A stretch of DNA of 64,000 nt from Zea mays (taxonomy: Eukaryota; Streptophyta; Magnoliopsida; Poales; Poaceae), in the NCBI RefSeq assembly GCF_902167145.1, contig NW_023366838.1, positions 1 through 64,000 on the forward strand. The letters run 5' to 3'. The notes below the pieces were generated by a model, which saw only the letters and a program-made list of their open reading frames with translations, had not been told where the DNA came from and made no database searches. The position numbers were made by a program, and so were the translations under genes. Positions 24,969-37,100 of the stretch are shown here, piece by piece. How positions within the stretch are numbered: position 1 is the stretch's first letter; the number at the start of each line of letters is the position of its first letter.

Positions 24969-26525
24969 TCAGTAGATGTGCTTTGATTCTGGCACAGTGC
25001 TGTTGACCGTGCGAGCTTCGGACTGTTCTCTGAAGTCCCTTTGATGCGGAGCATATTGGCTCCCTTCTGGCTGCTGGCCTTGTTGCAACGGAGGTGGAGG
25101 CGGAGGTTGTTGCCAGGAAGCTTGAGGCTGACTCGCCGAAGCAACAGAGACTGCAGGATGGTGGCCCACATATTCTGGGATGTAGGGCGAATGATACGAA
25201 GCTGTATGCATGACCTGCTTCGGCTGGGCTTGTTGTGCTGCTGCTTCAGCTATTTCCTTTTGCTTCTGAATAGTAACATGGCACATCCTGGTAGTATGGC
25301 CTTTGTTCTCACCGCAGAATAAGCAAAAGATTCTTCTCGGTTGATCGCCAAATCTTCCTCCGAAGCCCCTGGCGCCTCTGCCTCTTGGAGCTGGTGGTCG
25401 GAAGGAGCTTTGCTGTTGTCCAGAAGCCTGTGAGGAGCATTGTGGCCTTTGCTGTTGGCTTCCTCTGTCATCATTTTGTGTAGAATTGTGAATTGATCTC
25501 ACATGCCTCGGGTAAAACCTCCCTCCGAAGCCCCTGGTCATTTCAGAAAACCTGAAAGCCTCCTCCCTTCTTTGGCGAAAATCATTGTCGGCCCGAATGT
25601 ATTCATCCATTTTCTGGAGAAGCTTCTCCAAAGTTTGAGGAGGCTTCCTGGCGAAGTACTGAGCTGACGGTCCTGGCCGAAGCCCCTTGATCATGGCCTC
25701 GATAACAATTTCATTGGGCACCGTTGGTGCCTGTGCCCTCAGACGCAAGAACCTTCGGACATATGCCTGAAGGTATTCTTCGTGATCCTGAGTGCACTGG
25801 AACAGAGCCTGAGTAGTGACCGGCTTCGTCTGAAATCCTTGAAAGCTGGTTAACAACAAGTCCTTCAGCTTCTGCCATGAAGTGATCGTTCCTGGTCGAA
25901 GGGAGGAATACCAGGTTTGAGCAACACTTCTGACAGCCATAACGAAAGATTTGGCCATGACTGAAGCATTGCCACCATACGAAGACACTGTTGCTTCGTA
26001 GCTCATCAAAAACTGCTTCGGGTCTGAGTGGCCATCGAATACAGGGAGCTGAGGCGGCTTGTAGGACGGGGGCCAAGGTGTAGCCTGCAGCTCAGCGGAC
26101 AGAGGAGAAGCATCATCAAAAACAAAATTCCCATGATGGAAATTGTCATACCAGTCATCTTCGTTGGGAAAACCCTCCTGATGAAGGTCTTGATGCTGAG
26201 GCCTTCGATGTTGCTCATCCTGAGCAAGATGACGAACTTCTTCAGAGGCTTCGTCTATCTGCCTCTGCAGTTCAGCTAGCCTGGCCATCTTTTCCTTCTT
26301 GCGTTGAACCTGCTGCTGAAGGATTTCCAGATTTTGAATCTCCTGATCTAGATCATCCTCCGGAGGTGTTGGACTGGTAGCCTTCCTCTTCTGGTTTCGT
26401 GCCTCTCTAAGAGAAAGGACGTCTTGATTGGGGTCTAGCGGCTGCAGCGTGCCAGCCCCTGGTGCTGAAGCCTTCTTCGGCGGCATGACGAAGGTGATGC
26501 TTGCCGAAGGTGTTGAAAAGCTCAA
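24969..26525 (-). CDS. gag: Gag polyprotein of the retrotransposon (Ty3/Gypsy type)
   Basis: 518 residues from the first ATG at 26525; an alternative start at 26486 (MPPKKAS) would give 505 residues. Gag would assemble the cytoplasmic virus-like particle and bind element RNA. Residues ~60-100 are charged and heptad-like (EILQQQVQRKKEKMARLAEL), probably a coiled coil. Residues ~155-320 form the retrotransposon Gag core (LPVFDGHSDPKQFLMSYEA, FVMAVRSVAQTWYSSL, YVRRFLRLRAQ). A Gly/Gln/Arg-rich linker follows. A zinc knuckle lies at ~402-416 (CLFCGENKGHTTRMC), whose C-X2-C-X5-H-X4-C spacing is one residue longer than the usual CCHC. The C terminus is Pro/Gln-rich, ending in ESKHIY and a TGA. The frame is intact, with no fusion to protease or pol. 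It starts 36 bp inside the 5' LTR border, so the leader is short. Confidence 0.92.
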   Translation of the reverse strand: MSFSTPSASITFVMPPKKASAPGAGTLQPLDPNQDVLSLREARNQKRKATSPTPPEDDLDQEIQNLEILQQQVQRKKEKMARLAELQRQIDEASEEVRHLAQDEQHRRPQHQDLHQEGFPNEDDWYDNFHHGNFVFDDASPLSAELQATPWPPSYKPPQLPVFDGHSDPKQFLMSYEATVSSYGGNASVMAKSFVMAVRSVAQTWYSSLRPGTITSWQKLKDLLLTSFQGFQTKPVTTQALFQCTQDHEEYLQAYVRRFLRLRAQAPTVPNEIVIEAMIKGLRPGPSAQYFARKPPQTLEKLLQKMDEYIRADNDFRQRREEAFRFSEMTRGFGGRFYPRHVRSIHNSTQNDDRGSQQQRPQCSSQASGQQQSSFRPPAPRGRGARGFGGRFGDQPRRIFCLFCGENKGHTTRMCHVTIQKQKEIAEAAAQQAQPKQVMHTASYHSPYIPEYVGHHPAVSVASASQPQASWQQPPPPPPLQQGQQPEGSQYAPHQRDFREQSEARTVNSTVPESKHIY

Positions 26526-26544
26526 GAAATGGAAGTGAGTTCAC

Positions 26545-26560
26545 CGGAGGTGGGCGCCAA
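26545..26560 (-). other. Primer-binding site, tRNA-Asp-like
   Basis: Directly inside the 5' LTR the minus strand reads TTGGCGCCCACCTCCGG. TGGCGCC is the complement of the 3' end of plant tRNA-Asp, the usual primer for Tat/Athila-lineage Gypsy elements. Only about seven or eight bases match clearly, so primer identity is provisional. Confidence 0.65.
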
Positions 26561-27198
26561 TGTTGGGGACTTGTTCTCAAATGCTGAGAGTTAAGAACAA
26601 GGCAACATAGAAAATGTTAATCGTTAATGTCCTTCGTCCTCCGAAGCATTATTTCCTTTAGGACGTAATGACTTGCGGACGAAGGTTATGAAGGACATAC
26701 CTTCATAAATTCATCAAACAATGACGAAGAATGAAATATGAAGAATGTAAAAGAAAACATGAACAATCATTTATTATTATCGAGCATAAAAATATTATTG
26801 AACTACAAGTGTACCTTCAATCGGAAGGAAATGACAATACAAGCGTGACGCAAAAAACGAATGCCAAGTCAGCGTGAACAGTACGGGGATACTGTTCACC
26901 TATTTATAGACACGGGACACCGCCCTTACAAAATTACATTCGTGCCCTTTACATTTGATAATAACTCTATAGTAGTCTATCGAGGTCTGAATAGCCTTTT
27001 CATCTTTAAGTCGGTTCTACTCTTTGCTGTCACGCCGAAGCTTTCCTGCTCGCACCTTCGGCTCTGTATCAACCTTCGTATTATTCCGGTCTATTACAAT
27101 GCCGACTTTAGTCCGAGGATACCTGTTCACACATTGTACTACAGAAATACTGTTAAATCCTGTTTTTGAGGACCTTCGGACGCCGAAGGTCCCCAACA
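26561..27198 (-). repeat. 5' LTR of the retrotransposon (638 bp)
   Basis: Upstream LTR for the minus-strand element, matching 19861-20499 except for two substitutions and one single-base indel. That is about 0.3% substitution divergence, so both the insertion and this copy are recent. It should hold the U3 promoter that drives gag transcription towards lower coordinates. Confidence 0.97.
26901..26908 (-). promoter_or_regulatory. TATA box in the 5' LTR
   Basis: The minus strand reads CTATAAATAGG here (plus-strand tatttata), about 340 bp upstream of the LTR's inner border. It is placed to start genomic and gag RNA towards lower coordinates. The identical copy in the 3' LTR (20202-20209) could drive transcription out of the element into the knob array. 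Confidence 0.65.
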
Positions 27199-27203
27199 AT
27201 ACC
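27199..27203. other. Target site duplication, right copy (ATACC)
   Basis: Direct copy of 19856-19860, followed by gaaggctaacacc, the normal continuation of the knob180 monomer. Confidence 0.95.
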
Positions 27204-27369
27204 GAAGGCTAACACCTACGGATTTTTGACCAAGAAATGGTCTCCACCAGAAATCCAAGAATGTGATCTATGGCAAGGAAACATATGTGGGGTGAGGTGT
27301 ATGAGCCTCTGGTGGAAGATCAATGGCCACACAACCCCCATTTTTGTCAAAAATAGCCATGAATGACCA

Positions 27370-28706
27370 TTTTCAATAATATCGAAGGCTAACACCTACG
27401 GATTTTTGACCAAGAAATGGTCTCCACCAGAAATCCAAGAATGTGATCTATGGCAAGGAAACATATGTGGGGTGAGGTGTATGAGTGTCTGGTCGATGAT
27501 CAATGGCCACACAACCCCCATTTTTGTCGAAAATAGCCATGAACGACCATTTTCAATAATACCGAAGGCTAACACCTACGAATTTTTGACCAACAAATGG
27601 TCTCCACGAGAAATCCAAGATTCTGATCTATGGCAAGAAAACATATGTGGGGTGAAGTGTACGAGCCTCTGGTCGATGATCAATGGCCACACAACCCCCA
27701 TTTTTGTCGAAAATAGCCATGAACGACCATTTTCAATAATACCGAAGGCTAACACGTACGGATTTTTGACCAAGAAATGGTCTCCACCAGAAATCCAAGA
27801 ATGTGATCTATGGCATGGAAACATATGTGGGGTGAGGTGTATGAGCCTCTGGTCGATGATCAATGGCCACACAACCCCCATTTTTGTCGAAAATAGCCAT
27901 GAACGACCATTTTCAATAATATCGAAGGCTAACACCTACGGATTTTTGACCAAGAAATGGTCTCCACCAGAAATCCAAGAATGTGATCTATGGCAAGGAA
28001 ACATATGTGGGGTGAGGTGTATGAGCCTCTGGTCGATGATCAATGGCCACACAACCCCCATTTTTGTCGAAAATAGCCATGAACGACCATTTTCAATAAT
28101 ATCGAAGGCTAACACCTACGGATTTTTGACCAAGAAATGGTCTCCACCAGAAAATCCAAGAATGTGATCTATGGCAAGGAAACATATGTGGGGTGAGGTG
28201 TATGAGTGTCTGGTCGATGATCAATGGCCACACAACCCCCATTTTTGTCGAAAATAGCCATGAACGACCATTTTCAATAATACCGAAGGCTAACACCTAC
28301 GAATTTTTGACCAACAAATGGTCTCCACGAGAAATCCAAGATTCTGATCTATGGCAAGAAAACATATGTGGGGTGAAGTGTACGAGCCTCTGGTCGATGA
28401 TCAATGGCCACACAACCCCCATTTTTGTCGAAAATAGCCATGAACGACCATTTTCAATAATACCGAAGGCTAACACGTACGGATTTTTGACCAAGAAATG
28501 GTCTCCACCAGAAATCCAAGAATGTGATCTATGGCAAGGAAACATATGTGGGGTGAGGTGTATGAGCCTCTGGTCGATGATCAATGGCCACACAACCCCC
28601 ATTTTTGTCGAAAATAGCCATGAACGACCATTTTCAATAATATCGAAGGCTAACACCTACGGATTTTTGACCAAGAAATGGTCTCCACCAGAAATCCAAG
28701 AATGTG
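27370..28706 (+). repeat. Four-monomer block duplicated at 721-bp offset
   Basis: About 27370-27985 recurs at about 28090-28706 with the same private variants: gagtgtctggtcg, caacaaatggtctccacgag, aagattctgatc and gtgaagtgtacg. A single extra A near 28151 (ccagaaaatcc) distinguishes the second copy. Confidence 0.8.
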
Positions 28707-29374
28707 ATCTACGACAAGGAAACATATGTGGGGTGAGGTGTATGAGCCTCTGGTCGACGATCAATGGCCACACAACCCCCATTTTGCCGAAAATAGCCAT
28801 GAATGACCATTTTCAATAATACCGAAGGCTAACACGTACGAGTATTTAACCAAGAAATGGTTTCCACCAGAAATCCAAGAATGTAATCTATGGCAAGGAA
28901 ACATATGTGGGGTGAGGTTTATGAGCCTCTAGTCGATGATAAATGGCCACACAACCCCCATTTTTTATGAAAATAGCCATGAGCGACCTTGAAAATAGCC
29001 ATGAGCGACCATTTTCAATAATACTAGAGGCTAACACCTACGGATTTTAGACCAAGAAATGGTCTCCACCAGAAATCCAAGAATGTGATCTATGGCAAGG
29101 AAACATATGTGGGGTGAGGTGTATGAGCGTCTGGTCGATGATCAATGGCCACACAACCCCCATTTTTGTCGAAAATAGCCATGAACGACCATTTTCAATA
29201 ATACCGAAGGCTAACACCTACGGATTTTTGACCAAGAAATGGTCTCCACCAGAAATCCAAGAATGTGATCTATGGCAAGGAAACATATGTGGGGTGAGGT
29301 GTATGAGCCTCTGGTCGATGATCAATGGCCACACAACCCCCATTTTTGTCGAAAATAGCCATGAACGACCATTT

Positions 29375-32300
29375 TCAATAATACCGAAGGCTAACACCTA
29401 CGGATTTTTGACCAAGAAATGGTCTCCACCAGAAATCCAAGAATGTGATCTATGGCAAGGAAACATATGTGGGGTGAGGTGTACGAGCATCTGGTCGATG
29501 ATCAATGGCCACACAACCCCCATTTTTGTCAAAAATTGCCATGAACGACTATTTTCAATAATACCGAAGGCTAACACCTACGGATTTCTGACCAAGAAAT
29601 CGTCTCCACCAGAAATCCAAAAATGTGATATATGGCAAGGAAACATATGTGGGGTGTGGTGTACGAGACTCTGGTCGATGATCAATGGCCACACAACCCC
29701 CATTTTTGTCGAAAATAGCCATGAACGACATTTTCAATAATACCAAATGCTAACACCTACAGATTTTTGACCAAAAATGGTCTCCACCAGAAATCCAAGA
29801 ATGTGATCTATGGCAAGGAAACATATGTGGGGTGAGGTGTACGAGCCTCTGGTCGATGATCAATGGCCACACAACCCCCATTTTGCCGAAAATAGCCATG
29901 AATGACCATTTTCAATAATACCGAAGGCTAACACGTACGAGTTTTTAACCAAGAAATGGTCTCCACCAGAAATCCAAGAATGTGATCTATGGCAAGGAAA
30001 CATATGTGGGGTGAGGTGTATGAGCCTCTGGTCGATGATCAATGGCCACACAACCCCCATTTTTGTCGAAAATAGCCATGAACGACCATTTTCAATAATA
30101 TCGAAGGCTAACACCTACGGATTTTTGACCAAGAAATGGTCTCCACAAGAAATCCAAGAATGTGATCTACGACAAGGAAACATATGTGGGGTGAGGTGTA
30201 TGAGCCTCTGGTCGACGATCAATGGCCGCACAACCCCCATTTTTGTCGAAAATAGCCATGAATGACCATTTTCAATAATACCGAAGGCTAACACCTACGG
30301 ATTTTTGACCAAGAATTGGTCTCCACCAGAAATCCAAGAATGTGATCTATGGCAAGGAAACATATGTGGGGTGAGGTGTATGAGCCTCTGGTCAACGATC
30401 AATGGCCACACAACCCCCATTTTGCCGAAAATAGCCATGAATGACCATTTTCAATAATACCGAAGGCTAACACGTACGAGTTTTTAACCAAGAAATGGTC
30501 TCCACCAGAAATCCAAGAATGTGACCTATGGCAAGGAAACATATGTGGGGTGAGGTGTATGAGCCTCTGGTCGATGATCAATGGCCACACAACCCCCATT
30601 TTTGTCGAAAATAGCCATGAACGACCATTTTCAATAATATCGAAGGCTAACACCTACGGATTTTTGACCAAGAAATGGTCTCCACCAGAAATCCAAGAAT
30701 GTGATCTATGGCAAGGAAACATATGTGGGGTGAGGTGTATGAGCCTCTGGTCGACGATCAATGGCCACACAACCCCCATTTTTATGAAAATAGCCATGAG
30801 CGACCATTTTCAATAATACTAGAGGCTAAGACCTACGGATTTTTGACCAAGAAATGGTCTCCACCAGAAATCCAAGAATGTGATCTATGGCAAGGAAACA
30901 TATGTGGGGTGAGGTGTATGAGCCTCTGGTCGATGATCAATGGCCACACAACCCCCATTTTTGTCGAAAATAGCCATGAATGACCATTTACAATAATACC
31001 GAAGGCTAACACCTACGGATTTTTGACCAAGAAATGGTCTCCACCAGAAATCCAAGAATGTGATCTACGACAAGGAAACATATGTGGGGTGAGGTGTATG
31101 AGCCTCTGGTCGACGATCAATGGCCACACAACCCCCATTTTGCCGAAAATAGCCATGAGCGACCATTTTCAATAATATTAGAGGCTAAGACCTACGGATT
31201 TTTGACCAAGAAATGGTCTCCACCAGAAATCCAAGAATGTGATCTATGGCAAGGAAACATATGTGGGGTGAGGTGTATGAGCCTCTGGTCGATGATCAAT
31301 GGCCACACAACCCCCATTTTTGTCGAAAATAGCCATGAACGACCATTTTCAATAATATCGAAGGCTAACACCTACGGATTTTTGACCAAGAAATGGTCTC
31401 CACCAGAAATCCAAGGATGTGATCTACGACAAGGAAACATATGTGGGGTGAGGTGTATGAGCCTCTGGTCGACGATCAATGGCCACACAACCCCCATTTT
31501 GCCGAAAATAGCCATGAATGACCATTTTCAATAATACCGAAGGCTAACACCTACGGATTTTTGACCAAGAAATGGTCTCCACTAGAAATCCAAGAATGTG
31601 ATCTATGGCAAGGAAACATATGTGGGGTGAGGTGTACGAGCATCTGGTCGATGATCAATGGCCACACAACCCCCATTTTTGTCAAAAATTGCCATGAACG
31701 ACTATTTTCAATAATACCGAAGGCTAACACCTACGATTTCTGACCAAGAAATCGTCTCCACCAGAAATCCAAAAATGTGATATATGCCAAGGAAACATAT
31801 GTGGGGTGAAGTGTACGAGACTCTGGTCGATGATCAATGGCCACACAACCCCCATTTTTGTCGAAAATAGCCATGAACGACATTTTCAATAATACCAAAT
31901 GCTAACACCTACGGATTTTTGACCAAAAATGGTCTCCACCAGAAATCCAAGAATGTGATCTATGGCAAGGAAACATATGTGGGGTGAGGTGTACGAGCCT
32001 CTAGTCGATGATCAATGGCCACACAACCCCCATTTTGCCGAAAATAGCCATGAATGACCATTTTCAATAATACCGAAGGCTAACACGTACGAGTTTTTAA
32101 CCAAGAAATGGTCTCCACCAGAAATCCAAGAATGTGATCTATGGCAAGGAAACATATGTGGGGTGAGGTGTATGAGCCTCTGGTCGATGATCAATAGCCA
32201 CACAACCCCCATTTTTGTCGAAAATAGCCATGAACGACCATTTTCAATAATATCGAAGGCTAACACCTACAGATTTTTGACCAAGAAATGGTCTCCACCA

Positions 32301-34100
32301 GAAATCCAAGAATGTGATCTACGACAAGAAAACATATGTGGGGTGAGGTGTATGAGCCTCTGGTCGACGATCAATGGCCACACAACCCCCATTTTTGTCG
32401 AAAATAGCCATGAATGACCATTTTCAATAATACCGAAGGCTAACACCTACGGATTTTTGACCAAGAATTGGTCTCCACCAGAAATCCAAGAATGTGATCT
32501 ATGGCAAGGAAACATATGTGGGGTGAGTTGTATGAGCCTCTGGTCAACGATCAATGGCCACACAACCCCCATTTTGCCGAAAATAGCCATGAATGACCAT
32601 TTTCAATAATACCGAAGGCTAACACGTACGAGTTTTTAACCAAGAAATGGTCTCCACCAGAAATCCAAGAATGTGATCTATGGCAAGGAAACATATGTGG
32701 GGTGAGGTGTATGAGCCTCTGGTCGATGATCAATGGCCACACAACCCCCATTTTTGTCGAAAATAGCCATGAACGACCATTTTCAATAATATCAAAGGCT
32801 AACACCTACGGATTTTTGACCAAGAAATGGTCTCCACCAGAAATCCAAGAATGTGATCTATGCCAAGGAAACATATGTGGGGTGAGGTGTATGAGCCTCT
32901 GGTCGACGATCAATGGCCACACAACCCCCATTTTTTATGAAAATAGCCATGAGCGACCATTTTCAATAATACTAGAGGCTAAGACCTACGGATTTTTGAC
33001 CAAGAAATGGTCTCCACCAGAAATCCAAGAATGTGATCTATGGCAAGGAAACATATGTGGGGTGAGGTGTATGAGCCTCTGGTCGATGATCAATGGCCAC
33101 ACAACCCCCATTTTTGTCGAAAATAGCCATGAATGACCATTTACAATAATACCGAAGGCTAACACCTACGGATTTTTGACCAAGAAATGGTCTCCACCAG
33201 AAATCCAAGAATGTGATCTACGACAAGGAAACATATGTGGGGTGAGGTGTATGAGCCTCTGGTCGACGATCAATGGCCACACAACCCCCATTTTGCCGAA
33301 AATAGCCATGAGCGACCATTTTCAATAATATTAGAGGCTAAGACCTACGGATTTTTGACCAAGAAATGGTCTCCACCAGAAATCCAAGAATGTGATCTAT
33401 GGCAAGGAAACATATGTGGGGTGAGGTGTATGAGCCTCTGGTCGATGATTAATGGCCACACAACCCCCATTTTTGTCGAAAATAGCCATGAACGACCATT
33501 TTCAATAATATCGAAGGCTAACACCTACGGATTTTTGACCAAGAAATGGTCTCCACCAAAAATCCAAGGATGTGATCTACGACAAGGAAACATATGTGGG
33601 GTGAGGTGTATGAGCCTCTGGTCGACGATCAATGGCCACACAACCCCCATTTTGCCGAAAATAGCCATGAATGACCATTTTCAATAATACCGAAGGCTAA
33701 CACCTACGGATTTTTGACCAAGAAATGGTCTCCACCAGAAATCCAAGAATGTGATCTATGGCAAGGAAACATATGTGGGGTGAGGTGTACGAGCATCTGG
33801 TCGATGATCAATGGCCACACAACCCCCATTTTTGTCAAAAATTGCCATGAACGACTATTTTCAATAATACCGAAGGCTAACACCTACGAATTTCTGACCA
33901 AGAAATCGTCTCCACCAGAAATCCAAAAATGTGATATATGGCAAGGAAACATATGTGGGGTGAGGTGTACGAGACTCTGGTCGATGATCAATGGCCACAC
34001 AACCCCCATTTTTGTCGAAAATAGCCATGAACGACATTTTCAATAATACCAAATGCTAACACCTACGAATTTTTGACCAAAAATGGTCTCCACCAGAAAT
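29375..34100 (+). repeat. 2,153-bp tandem duplication (12 monomers), two units plus a partial third
   Basis: A distinctive divergent block (gtcaaaaattgcc, aagaaatcgtctcc, aaaaatgtgatata, gagactctgg, aatgctaacacc) begins near 29521, 31674 and 33827, offsets of 2,153 bp each. The intervening monomers match variant for variant, including pairs of ccaagaattggtctcc and ctacgacaagg monomers. The third unit is replaced after about 34100. Confidence 0.82.
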
Positions 34101-37100
34101 CCAAAAATGTGATCTATGGCAAGGAAACATATGTGGGGTGAGGTGTACGAGCCTCTGGTCGATGATCAATGGCCACACAACCCCCATTTTTGTCGAAAAT
34201 AGCCATGAACGACCATTTTCAATAATACCGAAGGCTAACACCTACGGATTTTTGACCAAGAAATGGTCTCCACCAGAAATCCAAGAATGTGATCTATGGC
34301 AAGGAAACATATGTGGGGTGAGGTGTACGAGCCTTTGGTCGATGATCAATGGCCACACAACCCCCATTTTTGTCGAAAATAGCCATGAACGACCATTTTC
34401 AATAATACCGAAGGCTAACACGTACGAGTTTTTGACCAAGAAATGGTCTCCACCAGAAATCCAAGAATGTGATCTATGGCAAGGAAACATATGTGGGGTG
34501 AGGTTTATGAGCCTCTAGTCGATGATAAATGGCCACACAACCCCCATTTTTTATGAAAATAGCCATGAGCGACCTTGAAAATAGCCATGAGCGACCATTT
34601 TCAATAATACTAGAGGCTAACACCTACGGATTTTAGACCAAGAAATGGTCTCCACCAGAAATCCAAGAATGTGATCTATGGCAAGGAAACATATGTGGGT
34701 GTCGAAAATAGCCATGAACGACCATTTTCAATAATACCGAAGGCTAACACCTACGGATTTTTGACCAAGAAATGGTCTCCACCAGAAATCCAAGAATGTA
34801 ATCTATGGCAAGGAAACATATGTGCGGTGAGGTTTATGAGCCTCTAGTCGATGATAAATGGCCACACAACCCCCATTTTTTATGAAAATAGCCATGAGCG
34901 ACCATTTTCAATAATACTAGAGGCTAAGACCTACGGATTTTTGACCAAGAAATGGTCTCCACCAGAAATCACAGAATGTGATCTATGGCAAGGAAACATA
35001 TGTGGGGTGAGGTGTATGAGCCTCTGGTCGACGATCAATGGCCACACAACCCCCATTTTTGTCGAAAATAGCCATGAACGACCATTTTCAATAATATCGA
35101 AGGCTAACACCTACGGATTTTTTACCAAGAAATGGTCTCCACCAGAAATCCAAGAATGTGATCTACGACAAGGAAACATATGTGGGGTGAGGTGTATGAG
35201 CCTCTGGTCGACGATCAATGGCCACACAACCCCCATTTTGCCGAAAATAGCCATGAATGACCATTTTCAATAATACCGAAGGCTAACACGTACGAGTTTT
35301 TAACCAAGAAATGGTTTCCACCAGAAATCCGAGAATGTAATCTATGACAAGGAAACATATGTGGGGTGAGGTTTATGAGCCTCTAGTCGATGATAAATGG
35401 CCACACAACCCCCATTTTTATGAAAATAGCCATGAGCGACCATTTTCAATAATACTAGAGGCTAACACCTACGGATTTTAGACCAAGAAATGGTCTCCAC
35501 CAGAAATCCAAGAATGTGATCTATGGCAAGGAAACATATGTGGGGTGAGGTGTACGAGCCTCTAGTCGATGATAAATGGCCACACAACCCCCATTTTTTT
35601 ATGAAAATAGCCATGAGCGACCATTTTCAATAATATTAGAGGCTAAGACCTACGGATTTTTGACCAAGAAATGGTCTCCACCAGAAATCCAAGAATGTGA
35701 TCTACGACAAGGAAACATATGTGGGGTGAGGTGTATGAGCCTCTAGTCGACGATCAATGGCCACACAACCCCCATTTTTGTCGAAAATAGCCATGAATGA
35801 CCATTTTCAATAATACCGAAGGCTAACACCTACGGATTTTTGACCAAGAATTGGTCTCCTCCAGAAATCCAAGAATGTGATCTATGGCAAGGAAACATAT
35901 GTGGGGTGAGGTGTATGAGCCTCTGGTCAACGATCAATGGCCACACAACCCCCATTTTGCCGAAAATAGCCATGAATGACCATTTTCAATAATACCGAAG
36001 GCTAACACGTACGAGTTTTTAACCAAGAAATGGTCTCCACCAGAAATCCAAGAATGTGATCTATGGCAAGGAAACATATGTGGGGTGAGGTGTATGAGCC
36101 TCTGGTCGATGATCAATGGCCACACAACCCCCATTTTTGTCGAAAATAGCCATGAACGACCATTTTCAATAATATCGAAGGCTAACACCTACGGATTTTT
36201 GACCAAGAAATGGTCTCCACCAGAAATCCAAGAATGTGATCTATGGCAAGGAAACATATGTGGGGTGAGGTGTATGAGCCTCTGGTCGACGATCAATGGC
36301 AAGACAACCCCCATTTTTTATGAAAATAGCCATGAGCGACCATTTTCAATAATACTAGAGGCTAAGACCTACGGATTTTTGACCAAGAAATGGTCTCCAC
36401 CAGAAATCCAAGAATGTGATCTATGGCAAGGAAACATATGTGGGGTGAGGTGTATGAGCCTCTGGTCGATGATCAATGGCCACACAACCCCCATTTTTGT
36501 CAAAAATAGCCATGAATGACCATTTACAATAATACCGAAGGCTAACACCTACGGATTTTTGACCAAGAAATGGTCTCCACCAGAAATCCAAGAATTTGAT
36601 CTACGACAAGGAAACATATGTGGGGTGAGGTGTATGAGCCTCTGGTCGACGATCAATGGCCACACAACCCCCATTTTGCCGAAAATAGCCATGAGCGACC
36701 ATTTTCAATAATATTAGAGGCTAAGACCTACGGATTTTTGACCAAGAAATGGTCTCCACCAGAAATCCAAGAATGTGATCTATGGCAAGGAAACATATGT
36801 GGGGTGAGGTGTATGAGCCTCTGGTCGATGATCAATGGCCACACAACCCCCATTTTTGTCGAAAATAGCCATGAACGACCATTTTCAATAATATCGAAGG
36901 CTAACACCTACGGATTTTTGACCAAGAAATGGTCTCCACCAGAAATCCAAGGATGTGATCTACGACAAGGAAACATATGTGGGGTGAGGTGTATGAGCCT
37001 CTGGTCGACGATCAATGGCCACACAACCCCCATTTTGCCGAAAATAGCCATGAATGACCATTTTCAATAATACCGAAGGCTAACACCTACTGATTTTTGA

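Larger units (their letters stand above)
19861..27198 (-). mobile_element. Non-autonomous Ty3/Gypsy LTR retrotransposon, cinful-zeon (Zeon)-like
   Basis: Complete 7,338-bp element on the minus strand with near-identical LTRs (TGTTGGGGAC...CCCAACA), a 5-bp target duplication, a primer-binding site next to the right LTR and a polypurine tract next to the left one. It encodes Gag on the element's sense strand and a large spliced-looking gene on the antisense strand. I see no protease, reverse transcriptase, RNase H or integrase, so mobility would need proteins supplied by another element. Total length, LTR length and absence of pol match what I recall of maize Zeon, the non-autonomous partner of cinful. 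The antisense Transposase_28-type frame is typical of Tat-lineage Gypsy elements. The element type is certain; the family name is not. Confidence 0.93.
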
